From Aldrovandia affinis (lineage: Eukaryota > Chordata > Actinopteri > Notacanthiformes > Halosauridae), in contig JAINUG010000072.1 of the NCBI GenBank assembly GCA_029706075.1, positions 2,669,367 through 2,733,366 of the forward strand: a stretch of 64,000 bases of DNA, in the 5' to 3' direction. Position 1 is the stretch's first letter. Each line of letters opens with the position of its first letter. Position numbers and translations under genes: made by a program. Positions 1-10,450 of this stretch are shown here, in pieces. The notes beneath the pieces were generated by a model that was not told the DNA's origin, ran no database searches, and saw only the letters and a program-made list of their open reading frames with translations.

Positions 1-219
1 ACTTTGCTCTCTATCATGTTTAAATATGAGGATACTAAGATCATTGATTTATAGATATATCCGGCACCTCAAAAATCATCTGTGATGTTTTCAGTTCAAT
101 ATGGCTAGGGGCACATTCCATGGAACTGTTAAAAGAGCAAAGGGTGAACAGAATTCAAAGGATTTATAGAAGCTAATACAATTGTGTGCCCTTGTGTCAC
201 TTTACATGGTAGGAAAACA

Positions 220-543
220 TGGTAACACTTCCTATGAATACCCTCGACATAATGCATTATTAACATATTTTTAATGGCTCATGAACTATGCATAATGGCT
301 TATAATGCTTGACATAGATGCTAATAACTGCATAATGAAGCAAAGCAAAAAATATAAATATATATGTCTTCTAAGACATCATGATAACAGTCATCTATAA
401 GGTGTTGTGCCCCTCTGGTAGATGTTTATGAGTAGTTATTAGCATCTATGTTGAGCATTATAAGGTGTTATGCATAGTTAATAAGGCATTATAAATACTC
501 TTATAATGCATAATGACAAGGGCATTCTTTGGAAGTGTTACCA
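220..543. mobile_element. Fold-back (palindromic) MITE-like element
   Basis: The stretch from about 220 to 345 and the stretch from about 425 to 543 are imperfect inverted copies of each other over roughly 115 bases. The left end reads tggtaacacttcc and the right end ggaagtgttacca, which are exact reverse complements. Shared internal blocks include catagatgctaataac on the left and its complement on the right. The loop is about 80 bases and AT-rich. No open frame lies inside. This is the form of a non-autonomous fold-back DNA transposon. I cannot place it in a superfamily, and I see no clear target duplication. Confidence 0.7.
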
Positions 544-651
544 AACACATTAATCTTAAGGGTTGTAACAGATTCACTTGAACCAGAATTGATATCTATG
601 AGGTTGTAGGTCTTGATACTTTTTACAAGGTTGTTACCTTGCATTTATCTA

Positions 652-806
652 GTGGTTCTGTGTGGCTCAGTTGGTAGAGCACAGTGTTGGCAACGCTTAG
701 GTTGTGGGGTCAATTCCCGCTGGGACCACATGTATGTATGCATTCACTACTGTAAGTTGCTTTGGATAAAAGCGTCTGCTAAATGGCATATATTATATAT
801 TATCTA
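652..806 (+). mobile_element. tRNA-derived SINE with L2-type 3' tail (family 1)
   Basis: The head is tRNA-like: a box A resembling tggctcagttggtagagca is followed about 35 bases later by a box B resembling ggtcaattccc. The 3' part contains ttggataaaagcgtctgc and ctaaatggca. The same tail closes the L2 LINE at 14874 on the other strand, so this SINE was probably mobilised by an L2-type reverse transcriptase. Two further copies are at 18588-18726 and 24524-24684, both on the minus strand. It could be mistaken for a tRNA gene, but the acceptor stem is absent and the body continues into the LINE tail. Confidence 0.85.
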
Positions 807-947
807 TACAATTAATTAGGGTTTTGAGAATGGCTCATATTCAAATCATTATCATTACCTTTGCTGTTTCATCACCTATTTGGCTGAATGCGTTATGATG
901 CTCTTGAACATGTCTTTAATTGATCGAGGCTAATCATTCAAATAGTT

Positions 948-1320
948 ACAAGCTAGCTACAAGCTACCTCTGTCGGGCATTATTGTGCTAAACGTTACCT
1001 GTTGAATGCTAGCTAGCTACTGCACCAGTGGCTTCTTAAAACCAACCAAGGACATTTCCGTACATGTATGTACTTAGCTAGCTAGGTAGGTAGCTATTGA
1101 TTTCATAGCTGAAACAGTCTTTTGTGCTCACTGGCTATGGTAAAGCAAAATGTAGCATCCACTAGATGGGGATCACATCTGGGTGATTGAAAAACTAGCT
1201 ATCCAGCTAGCTAGCTATACATGCAAGAAGTTGCATCTGAGTAGTGAGTAGTAACAAGCTGTACCAGTTGGGAGTTTGATTTTGTAAAGCTATCCAGAGA
1301 CGAAGCTAGCTAGCTAATGC
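948..1320. repeat. AGCTAGCT-rich tract
   Basis: The tetramer unit AGCT/GCTA recurs in short runs (gctagctagcta and similar), interspersed with unique sequence. Smaller clusters occur near 34730-34800, 41570, 52467 and 60298. There is no coding potential. It is probably degenerate simple-sequence repeat. The block 807-1595 contains nothing else recognisable apart from a donor-like gaaataggtgagtg at 1571-1584, which cannot be tied to an exon. Confidence 0.5.
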
Positions 1321-1595
1321 CCATTATGGCAAAGAAAAAAATGGAACCAATGTTCCATTACATCGTGTCAGCAAGCCAGAATTTATATAGCAAGCAAGCT
1401 ATCTAGCAAAACACCACACAAACACAAAATAAAACACCACCGATGACAGCGCCATCACATCCTCATCATCGTTACCTCTGTCCTCAACCCAGAGGGTTCT
1501 GAGGCCTTTCAATAGTGATTCTGACCGATTCATCAGAGTCGTTGCAGCAGTTAGTATCAACATTGCGCTTGAAATAGGTGAGTGCACTATTTTTT

Positions 1596-1970
1596 TTGTT
1601 TTTGTTTTTTTGTTTTTTTGTTTTCTGATTTTCTCCCATTTTCTCCAAATTTGGTAGTCAATTAGACCCGCAATTTTTTTTTAATGTCAATCCCCCCCTA
1701 GTAATGTTAGTTTGCTACCGTAGTCCTACGACTGGTAGCGAGGAAGGTGAAGTAATGCCTCTTCCGTCGACTGTAATCCGGTACTACAGGGCCACTCTTA
1801 TGTGCAGCAAACGTCATGTCGGCTTCCCTCCCCCCTCCCTGGGGCGGACAGCCAATCGCCGCCCCTGGTGGCGCTCCCGGCCAGAGCCGACTCTGGCAAG
1901 ACGGGGAATTGAACCCTGGTCTCCGTGGCCAGCATCGGACGTTGTAACCACTGGACCACGCGGGAGGCCC
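1596..1970 (-). mobile_element. tRNA-Glu-like SINE with target-site duplication
   Basis: Read on the minus strand, the element begins near 1970 with a tRNA-Glu-like head (box A gtggtccagtggttacaac, box B gggttcaattcccc). It continues through a GC-rich body and ends in ccaaatttggagaaaatggg and an A-rich tail, seen on the plus strand as T runs at 1591-1625. It is flanked by near-identical 15-bp copies: gagtgcactattttt at 1580 and gagtacactattttt at 1971, differing at one base. The 3' segment resembles the tails of the SINEs ending near 29935 and 55440. Open frames across this block are incidental. Confidence 0.85.
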
Positions 1971-1985
1971 GAGTACACTATTTTT

Positions 1986-4180
1986 GACTGTTAAAAACCA
2001 TAACACCAAACCGTGATGTAAGTTAATTCTAACAAGTTTTCTGTTTTTTTCTGCTTTACTCATAGAACTAATTCCATCCGAAAGTAGAAGCCATTTTTTG
2101 GTGATGCCTTTCAATGGTGTAACCTACATCAACTTTTTCACATCCCTTTGAGCCAGGTTGGTTTGATAGGTGGTTCAAAGAAACCATCTGTGTTCATTAC
2201 AATGTCTGTGTAAAAGCAGTGGAGAAAAAAACTGGTCAGTGCAAGTACTATTCAAAACAATAATATTAAATCCCCATTGCGTTATTATAACGTTATATTT
2301 TTCGTTTTGGATTTCAGCACCCTTCAAAGCATCTTCCCGCGCCTCTGTTAGCTGATGATTTATTATTAATCTTTCAGTGCTATCAGTATGCTGTCTTTGC
2401 AGTAGAGTTTTTACAAAACTTAAATACAATTTACTGCTGCGTTAAGTCAAAGAATTATTTGAAATACTGTAAATCCATTTAGACACCAGTAAAACTCCAA
2501 CTTATTTCCCAAAAATGTTAGAAGAAATAGAAGAAAAATAGAAGAATGGAAGAAACACTTATTTTCACCTACATTCAGAAAACAATTCTTCATCCATATT
2601 ATTTTACATTTTACAAGCTGACTGTTCTTTGCTACATCTTACCTGGGTTGTCAATTTTCCAACCACAAGGAAATGTTTATATGCATGAGGAAAATCATGT
2701 GAAAACCATATCAGTACCTCTGTGCATTTGCACAGTTTCACATACATCTCTGTGTGCTCAAAAGCTTGATTAATAAGGCCCCCGGCCATAAAAAGAGGTC
2801 AAGGTACACATTCAATCGTAATGTTCATTCGGCCGTGTTCACCTTTAGAACGTGGAAGCCAAATCATTTCCATTCAATGAATATGCATGTTGCATAGTGA
2901 TATATGCAAATGTTATGCAAATGTATCACTCATGAGAGTGATGATATGCAGATAGCATTCACAGAACTGAAGAAGGGGAAAGAATACCTCAAATTGGAGC
3001 CCAGGTAAACCTTTAATGAGTTCTATGCCTGCACAGGTGATAACACACAATATAAAGCTTTCCCACATTGGGAAGTTATCCTTGTGTATACTTGCTGTTT
3101 GTCCACTGTTGTGCCAGAACCAAGCTTACTGGCTGTTTTTGTTTTTTTTTTTTTTTTGTCAAGCCGAGTGAAAATCAATTGTGAAACCCCCACGTGTACT
3201 GGTAAACTAGGCCAGGAGTGGGGTTAGCAAACTGTGTGACATTTTTTCAGTCAGCTCCAAAGCTCTCAGGAATGACTTTTAGCTTTGGCTAAACTATTTG
3301 CCAATCAAAATACTGCACATAAAAATGACCATGTAACTTTTGTGTGTTTTTATAAAACATTCACTTTTATCCACTTTAGACATTCACTATTATCTAAGCC
3401 ATCTCACCAAATTCCTCTCTCCGATAGCTATGGCTGTCAAAAGCTAATTTATATTAATTCTCGCTTCTGTAAAGATGTTCGAAGATGAGGTTGTCAACAT
3501 TTACGGGGGTGTTCTTCCAGTGAAGTCATCCATTTAACATTTTGGACATAGACATATCTGGACTTTCAGGGTTTGCATGGTGACTATGGGTCTGTGTTTA
3601 TGGTGCAGCTGAACAGGGGTCGATCTTGTTTCCTGTCCTGTCTCTGGCTCCTGTGTGGGCTGGCCTTTGCTTCAGGGTCCTAGGCTTCACTGCGGGGGCT
3701 GTCCCTTTGTCTCCCTAACTTGCACTTATTTGCAGCTCGTTTTCCCTGTGATTGGACACAGGGTACCATATTTAGGAAAATTGGTAACATGGGGCTAATT
3801 AGAAAGAAAACATTTAATAACATCCTGTTTCCCATGCAGCAGATTGGGGCGTTGTCAGTACACCAGGTGGCATCCTGTAGGGCCATCAGATTGGGCTACA
3901 TTGTTGAGGAACTAACGGCCACAATACCATGTGAAGGAGGACGTTTTCTCCATATATGCACTCTATTCTGAGCTCCGACTGATAACACAGTCCCTGCTAA
4001 TGAGCAATGAAACAAGCCAGTTAGTGAAGTGCCACCATGGCACATCAATAATGAAGCACTCGGTTCTCATCCGGATCTCCAACTGTCATTGAACATCACA
4101 AAAGGCACCTTGTTGGTACTACAGTCCCCCAGCCTGCTACAGGACCGAGCTGGTGTGCTCTGATCTGGGCATCTACGCAG
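1986..4180. other. Non-coding stretch without recognised gene
   Basis: There is no convincing coding region on either strand. It contains a T homopolymer at 3137-3157 and an octamer pair at 2904-2922 (listed separately). The remainder is single-copy-looking AT-rich DNA. The short open frames have no recognisable domain and no consistent codon pattern. Confidence 0.6.
2893..2952. promoter_or_regulatory. Paired octamer (POU-like) motifs beside a small palindrome
   Basis: The octamer ATGCAAAT, the classical POU/Oct binding sequence, occurs twice, at 2904-2911 and 2915-2922. The two are spaced 11 bases apart, close to one helical turn. Immediately downstream is the hairpin atcactcatgagagtgat, and another atatgca lies at 2944. 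This is a motif-only call: no gene is adjacent and no conservation can be assessed. Confidence 0.3.
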
Positions 4181-4394
4181 CATACACTGTGTAGGTGTGT
4201 GTCTTCCTGTGTTTGTTTTACATGACTGTGCTAGGATGTAAGAGTGTTTGTGCCTGTGTGTGTGTGGGAGAGTGAGCGCATGTTTTTTCTTTGGTGTTTG
4301 AGAGTGAAAATGTGGGTTTGTTTTTTTGTGTAACGCTGTATGTGGTCTGTGAACGTAGACATTAGCTAATGCGTGTGTGTGTGTGTGTGTGTGT
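4181..4394. repeat. TG-rich tract ending in (TG)n microsatellite
   Basis: A region of interrupted TG and T-rich repeats ends in an uninterrupted (GT)n run at 4373-4394. There is no coding content. Reading frames through it encode only cysteine/valine repeats. Confidence 0.8.
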
Positions 4395-4757
4395 CAGGGA
4401 TGCTTGTCTCTGTTTTTACAAGCCATTCCTGTTCCATTTTTGATGTTGACAAGATGTTTTCTCTCTTTATTGTCACTGGAATGCCTTGGTTGATAATGAT
4501 CTACTTTCTGTGTAATAGTGGCATCTATGGAGACTCCAGCCCTGTGTGGAATTTGTGTCTGCTTCTGTGTGACTCTTAGGGGGAATGGAGATAAGATTGT
4601 CAAAGGCCTTCGGTGAAAGAGCACATGCCATTAGATGTTCCATTTCCTCCATCTCAGAACACTTGAACAGAGACTACTATACATTGTTGACATTACAGAG
4701 GAGCATTCCACCTGAAAAGAACATGTGAAAAGTGTCTGTCTACAAAGGAGTGGTACA

Positions 4758-4892
4758 CGTGTGTGTGTGTCTGTGAATGTTTGAGTGGGTACATGTGTGT
4801 CTGTGTGTGTCTGTGTACCTATGAGTGGGTACATGTGTGTGTGCACGTCTGTCTGTGGTTATATGTGTCTGTGTGTGTGTCTCTGTGATAAA
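4758..4892. repeat. TG-rich minisatellite
   Basis: A diverged tandem array of units such as gagtgggtacatgtgtgt (seen near 4782 and 4824) is joined by (TG)n and (TCTG)n runs. The minus-strand open frames here are threonine/histidine repeats produced by the array and are not genes. Confidence 0.8.
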
Positions 4893-4920
4893 ACAGAGTG
4901 AGGAATGGAATCCATCGATG

Positions 4921-5012
4921 TTGTCTGTAAATCCCTGTTCCTGTCTGTAATCCCACAAACCAGCTCCACTGACTCTCCTGTCTGTAATCTCGCACACCAG
5001 CTCCCTGGCAAT
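4921..5012 (+). repeat. Short tandem duplication of about 37 bp
   Basis: The segment containing cctgtctgtaatc and accagctcc occurs twice in tandem, near 4940 and 4977, with a third partial copy at 4921. It has two to three copies and no other features. Confidence 0.5.
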
Positions 5013-6121
5013 GCCTTGGGAGAGCTGCCAAGTCACCCGTCAAGTTACAGAAGTTGGAACGTAGTAATCAACTTCTGCAAGCTGAACGTAAAATTGTCAT
5101 TAGAGCTGTCTGGAGCGCTAATCACAAACAGCCATTGTTTTGCATTTTTATCTTCGCTGTACAAAGATAAAACAGAACATCCTCAAGTGAATCTATGGAG
5201 CGTATATGGAAAAAATATTTTTTCTCTGCCAGATTTTGAAAGTCAGTTAAATAATTAGATCCATCTCCAGAAAGAGATTCAACATTTCTGGTTGAATGAT
5301 ACAAGGTAGGAGGAAGTCATGTCCCTGGCAATATTTTTTTCTCTGCCAGAGTTCTCTAGCTTGCTGTCTTTGGTTCAGGCTTTTGTTTTCACACACTGGT
5401 CATTACAGGCAGTGGAAAAGGGTGAGGAGAGCATCTGACACTGTGGTGTCACTGATAACATGAACATAAATGATGTGTGTATGTATGTAGGTGTGTGTGT
5501 GTGTGTCTATGTGTATCTGTGTACCCTAAAGGAAAAATGACATGAACTTCACATGTGAAATGTCCTAAAACATGTATATATGTGATCACATGTGATGCTG
5601 ATGGTGAAGGAGGGAGGGAGATAGGGAGGGAGGGAGAGAGAGACAGGGAGCAATAATGATAGTTCTACACTGAGAGAGGGAAAGAAAGGGATTCACATGA
5701 GATTGATATACATGCACAGAATTCATTAGATTTTCTGGTAAGGGTAAGGAAAACAAATGGGGAACTTTGTGCTCTGGGTCAGCTGACTGGACCAGCTCTG
5801 TCTCTGTGCCGTGCTGGCTGCATGGCAGATTGGTAACTTCAGTGTTTCAGCCTTAAACTGCTCAGTTTACTGGGGAGTATTTGCAGCTGTATATCATGTG
5901 CACAAATTAAAAGGGCCAGAAATACTCTACTACGTTAAGAAGAGAATCCAGTAAACTTCCATAGGTAACATCTCTGTCGGTGTATATAACAAGACTCACG
6001 ATCATGGCGATCTCAATCAGTGGGTCCAATATCAACCATGCCATCATTCAAATGCTGTCAACTGAGAATTTCCTTCATATTGAATTGTAATATCTTACAT
6101 TTTCTACTGTCACTGCTGCTA
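5013..6121. other. Non-coding stretch with microsatellites
   Basis: It holds an interrupted (GT)n run at about 5474-5508 and a (GGGA)n/(GA)n tract at about 5608-5645. No gene is recognised. The 117-codon plus-strand frame around 4905-5258 runs out of the repeat and has no recognisable domain. Confidence 0.6.
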
Positions 6122-6398
6122 GCTGTGGCCAAAATTATTGGCACCCTTGCATTTCATGTAGATGATGTTCAATATCTTCTGAAATAATTGGAAATTTAAA
6201 CAACTTTCATTCTTCACACGTTCATATGTTTGATTTACAACAGCACACGATTAATCAATAATAATAAAAATAAAAATATATATTTTATGGCTTCATAATT
6301 TAAAAGTTGCCATGGCACATCTATTGGCGCCCTTTAAAACTAAAATAAATGTGGTTGCAGGAAATAGATTCTCATTTGCAATGTAATTCAACTCACCT

Positions 6399-6587
6399 GT
6401 GACAGGTTGCAGGTGCCCACATGGTATAAATGAAACAATTATCCATTTTAAAGTGAGAAAACAGTCCGTTCTGCTACCCTGTTCCTCTGTGACAATGGTG
6501 ATGAGAAAAGAGCTGTCTGAGGATGTCAAACATTTTTGTCACAAAACAAGCATTCACAAGACTATAAGCAAGGGTACACATAAGTGA
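6399..6587 (+). pseudogene. Tc1 transposase N-terminal remnant
   Basis: Around residue 32 the frame reads KELSEDVKHF and later HKTISKG. This resembles the start of Tc1-family transposases (KELSED... followed by a GxGYKxISK helix of the DNA-binding domain). The coding trace ends where the inverted-repeat block begins. The whole DDE catalytic domain is missing, so no active protein is possible. It may once have belonged to the terminal repeats at 6122 and 7049. Confidence 0.5.
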
Positions 6588-6871
6588 TATACCAGTATGC
6601 ATTTGCATCCTCAAACGTTAATCGCGTCCTCAAACGTTAATTGCGTACCAAGCAAGACAACAAACTTTTGAAACATGCACAACTTTAATTTTGATCAGTC
6701 CATCATTTAATTTTGATCAGTCCAAAAATAACTAAGTTAATTAACTTACCAGTGATGGACTGATCAAAATTAAAGTCCTGTATGTTTCAAAAGTTTGTCG
6801 TCTTGCTTGGTACGCAATTAACGTTTGAGGACGCGATTAACGTTTGAGGACGCGTACTGGCGTACCACTTA
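6580..6871. repeat. Long inverted repeat inside Tc1-like element
   Basis: Left arm about 6581-6706 and right arm about 6752-6871 are near-identical inverted copies, with mostly transition differences. Each arm holds two direct copies of cctcaaacgttaat separated by CG-containing spacers, then cgtaccaagcaagac and gatcagtccatca. The loop is about 45 bases. A transcript across it could form a stem of more than 100 base pairs. It could be an independent fold-back element inserted into the Tc1, or a Tc1 arm duplicated in inverted orientation. Confidence 0.8.
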
Positions 6872-7049
6872 CAGTATGGGCACCCCTGGCTATGAGGCCA
6901 TCTTCTGTCTGGTGCGAGACATTGAAAAAACACCTCGTATGACATCCAAAGATTGTAGAGACCAAATATGTTTGTCAATTTCAACTTATTTTAGAGAAAA
7001 TTGTGTTTTTTTTTAAATGTGCAAGGGTGCCAATATTCTTGGCCACGAC

Positions 7050-8060
7050 TATACCTCTCAGTCTGGACTTTAACCAACAATGATGCCCTTGAACCGACAA
7101 CTAGGCTCGACAATAAAGCATACAGAATAAACAAAAAAACCCTCCCCTGTGGACCCACCACCACAGAGCCCTCCAATCAGCTATTACATACACTTTTTGT
7201 ACTGCACTCTCTCAGCAATAAAAGTACATTTACAACTATAAAGCAACCTATTTCTAGCAGTCTGCTAACTCCTCCCCAAACACCCCAACAACAGACACGC
7301 ATAAAAAAACCATACACTACCCATTAAATCATACCTCAAAAACCCTCTGCCATGCTTTGGAAATAACTAAGGCCAAATATCCAGTTTCTTCTTGTGCACC
7401 AACACCACCTCCATGTGGAACTCAACCCCTCCTTTCCATCACCTACCCTGGATCTTTCCAACAAAAATCCAAACACACTACGCTCCTATACAATCAGAAC
7501 TGCAAATGTTATGGGTTATGAGAAGTTCAGATAGTATCAAATTGAGGTCAGTAGGTCACATGGTAAGTTCCGTGTCTGTAATTTGAAATCAAATGTTCCT
7601 CTCCAAACCCATGGATAGTAGACACTTATAAAATCATCCAGAACCAAAACACTTTTTATACATTGATGCACTGGCTCTTTGTAAAGACCCTCAAATGGCA
7701 CTTAACACATTCTCAACCTGGCTCCATCAATATAGTCACCTTATCTGATGGCTAGATTGAGACGGGGCTGATGTGTGCTTAGCATTCTGGCACAAAATGG
7801 CTGCCTGGTTGGTGGTACATATCAGAGTGGTGGTAGAGGAGAGCTTCCCCCCTTTCACTATTCAAATCACTATGAGACTGTGTGATGAAAGGCACTACAT
7901 AAATTCAATCAATTATAATTTTTATACCTCAATAAAAATGGTAGAACTTCCTACAGTTGTGATTCAACCCTGTTCAAATGGAGATTTTAGTACATCTAAA
8001 TACTAAAAGCTATGACTGCTATACTCCACTCCATTACAACCTAATAATACCCACAGTGTA
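7050..8060. other. Non-coding stretch, no gene recognised
   Basis: Low-complexity C/A-rich segments (about 7130-7320) and AT-rich DNA. The motif gaaaggcactacataaattc near 7887 resembles the end of common fish LINE 3' regions but is too short to assign. The open frames are proline/threonine-rich by composition only. Confidence 0.5.
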
Positions 8061-8195
8061 CAGTGCCCTCCAGAATTATTGGCACCCTTGGTAAAGATGA
8101 GCAAAAATGCTATGAAAAAATATGTTTGTTGTTCATCAGCTTGATCCTACACTCAAAATATGAGAGTATTTATCCAATAATTCTGGAGGGCACTG
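8061..8195. mobile_element. 135-bp Tc1-type MITE
   Basis: It starts with cagtgccctccagaattatt plus gg and ends with the exact reverse complement, giving a 22-bp perfect terminal inverted repeat. It is flanked by TA at 8059-8060 and 8196-8197, the target duplication of Tc1/mariner. There is no coding capacity. The terminal sequence is of a Tc1 type common in fish genomes. Confidence 0.9.
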
Positions 8196-8201
8196 TACAT
8201 A

Positions 8202-8840
8202 CAGGGAGTAGATAAAATATTGGAAACACTAAACAATATATGCATCATTATTAACTAATACAGAATTGGGCCACCCAACAGCTGCATCCTTCTTGGAATA
8301 CCATTATACAAGTGTTTCTTGTGGGATATTGAACTATTCTACAAGAAGGAAAGCCTTCAATCCAAATCTACTCTGCACTCTGTGTTTCAGAACTTCCTAC
8401 AAAGGTTCAACATTGTTTATATCTGGTAATTGCGGAGGCCATGGAAGGTGTTTGCCTTCATCCTGGTGTTCACGCAACCACCCTTGACTCTGTTTAGCAG
8501 TGTGTATGGGGGCCTTATCATCTTGGCATATGGAAACATCTTGAGGAAAAAATGGTTGCACCATAATTGCCTAAAATTGTATTGCTTACCATGCAGAGTA
8601 ATAATTGGATCCAGTGACTCCCACAAGATGGCTGCCAAAACCAAAACAGATCCACCACCATGTTTATCAGTTAGGAACAGGCAATGGGGGTTGAAGGCTT
8701 CCTTTGGCTTTTTCCAAACATAAACCCATCCCGATGTAAGAAAAAGAGTAAAAGATGACTCATCAGACCACATTACTTTTTTCCACTGTTCAGAAGTCTA
8801 GGTTTTGTGCACATTACTGTGCACATTACTGTTGACTGAC
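8202..8840 (-). mobile_element. Degraded Tc1-like transposon
   Basis: The left border cagggagtagataaaa follows a TA and lies only four bases after the duplicated TA of the MITE. The body encodes a decayed Tc1 transposase on the minus strand (8417-8773). The right terminal repeat is not identifiable; similarity fades near 8840, where gtgcacattact is duplicated in tandem. It is inactive. Confidence 0.7.
8417..8773 (-). pseudogene. Tc1 transposase fragment
   Basis: The frame begins MWSDESSFTLF, containing the first catalytic aspartate of the Tc1 DDE triad. It continues with VYVWKKPKEAF and KHGGGSVLVLAAILW, which matches the Tc1 core (usually KHGGGSVMVWAAISW). Downstream the expected second aspartate motif (DNAPIH) and the PIE glutamate motif cannot be read, so the catalytic triad is broken. 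The upstream DNA-binding domain is missing. Length is 118 codons against about 340 in a complete transposase. Confidence 0.75.
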
Positions 8841-10130
8841 GCACCTGGTATTTGGGCACCTATTATTTGACCTCTTTCATAATATATTAGATCTCTCATG
8901 TTGCTTTAGAAACTCACATATTAAAGTGCTGCTTTTAAACATATTTTATAGCAGAAACATATTGGTAATTAGCATTGACATTACGTAATATGAAACACAT
9001 GGTAGACTCCCTTTTAAGCGCGATTTAGTTACTTCAAAATTCAAGTCCTTTTTCATTGGGTGTTTCTTTTATTTTTTCGACATCCTGTTGATCCCTGCAG
9101 ATCATTCCATTTCCAGGAGGCATATTGGTTGGCCCCCATTCATAGCAGCTTTAAAACTATGTTTAAAATGTAATATAATGCTAATCATGTAATAATTGTT
9201 AATTTTACAAAGCACAGCATTCTTATTCATATGTAAATAGAGGTTTATTTTAATATTTATGTGGAATTTAAAGCAGAGAGTTAAGAACCATTCAGCTGGC
9301 ATTTTTTAATCCTCAAAAGCTATTTGGCCAACATATATGTATTGTGTATGTAAATGTTTATACCATAGGCATAACAATTGTGGGGGAGGGGGGGACATGT
9401 GGTTTTTACATATTATATATGTATATGAGCATGAGCCAGCAATGAGAACGCTTCAGGCTTTCAGGCTGATCCCTGCATTCCATTCAGTTGGGGAATGACG
9501 CCAATGTCTTGTGACTTCTGTTGACTTTTGCTATATTAACTGATTTATTTTCATTTTATATATATCATTTTATTATTTGCCATTGTTCCTTTTTCCTTTG
9601 TCTTCAGTGTTTTCCAAATAAAAGTCAAAATTTGTTTGTTTTTTGTATTTTTGACTTATTTTTTTGACTTATTTTGACTTTTATTTGGAAAACATTGAAC
9701 AGGTTGTATGAAAAGCTCAAAAATCTCATAAGTAATGAGTGGAGTTGAGCACCCTTCAGTGGGAGCCAGCTTCCCTGTGCTCCCACTGCCAGCCCTCAGA
9801 GTCCTGCCTCCATTACAGGCCGGTTTGCAATCCTCTCCCAAAATGCTGCTGGGAAGTTCTGCCATCAGCCAACGCTTCAGACTCTCAGTGAACTGAACGC
9901 TGGCCACCAAATTCAGTTGTTTGACTGCCTGACCCAAATTGCAAGTGAGCCCCGGTCTCTGGGGACAGAAAGGCTTGCCAGGCAAAATAATTAGCCTTTC
10001 ACGCTCCCCCCCCCCCCCACCAGCTTCATTTAAACTAATTAGACAGCTTAATTTTTTTATTTAGACAGCTTCGGACTGTCCTGCTGGTGTAACTGGGAGC
10101 AACTGCATTGCGCAGGTTGTTTCACAGTTA
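8841..10130. other. Non-coding stretch, no gene recognised
   Basis: It contains G-rich tggggg runs near 9381-9394, a hairpin at 9607-9695 and a C homopolymer at about 10007-10018. The 109-codon minus-strand frame at 9656-9985 has no recognisable domain and starts inside the hairpin. Confidence 0.55.
9607..9695. repeat. Perfect 22-bp inverted repeat (hairpin)
   Basis: gttttccaaataaaagtc followed by aaaa at 9609-9630 is the exact reverse complement of 9672-9693. Partial pairing continues a few bases outward. The 41-base loop contains three gactt units. No element boundaries are evident. Confidence 0.8.
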
Positions 10131-10139
10131 GACGTTGAT

Positions 10140-10450
10140 TGAGGGCAGCGCAGCAAATCGCGCCTGAATGAGCAGTTGGCGAATTAAAAGATTTGCACCG
10201 CCGCAATCAAATCTAATGAACTAAAATATCAACGTGCAGCCATTGCCGATAGACTGTTTCAGGAAACCTTTACAAAGCACTTGCTTGATTAACCTGAGTA
10301 ATGGTCTCATTTATGTGTGGAATTAAATTCTTTCTGCATCTCATAATCCAATTAGGCGATAATTTAAGGCCGAAGATTTGTCACAATGAATTTGTTAGAT
10401 AAAATGCTGATACGACAACAAACAAATTGTCATCTTAAAGAGTGACCTTA
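10140..10450. other. Candidate conserved non-coding element
   Basis: High-complexity, non-repetitive sequence with several homeodomain-like cores (aattag, taatcc, gattaacc) and no open frame of note. The composition is typical of vertebrate developmental enhancers. This is a visual judgement only; conservation is untested. Confidence 0.25.

Larger units (their letters stand above)
6122..7049 (+). mobile_element. Non-autonomous Tc1-like element with internal palindrome
   Basis: The ends are inverted repeats. The left end has gtggccaaaattattggc followed by acccttgca. The right end, read in reverse, has gtggccaagaatattggc followed by acccttgca. Both ends abut TA (6120-6121 and 7050-7051), the Tc1/mariner target. 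The interior keeps a trace of a transposase N-terminus (6399-6587), but the rest has been replaced by, or rebuilt around, a 290-bp palindrome (6580-6871). At 928 bp it is shorter than a full Tc1 element and cannot encode a complete transposase. Confidence 0.8.

Noticed and set aside
652-735. Possible tRNA gene on the plus strand
   Set aside because: Boxes A and B are present, but there is no acceptor-stem pairing and the sequence runs into an L2-type tail. It is a SINE head.
1571-1584. Splice-donor-like gaaataggtgagtg as evidence of an exon at 1399-1579
   Set aside because: There is no matching acceptor or recognisable peptide upstream, and donor-like strings are frequent by chance.
1900-1970. 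Possible tRNA-Glu gene on the minus strand
   Set aside because: It is the head of a SINE with target duplication and A-rich tail. The acceptor stem does not pair.
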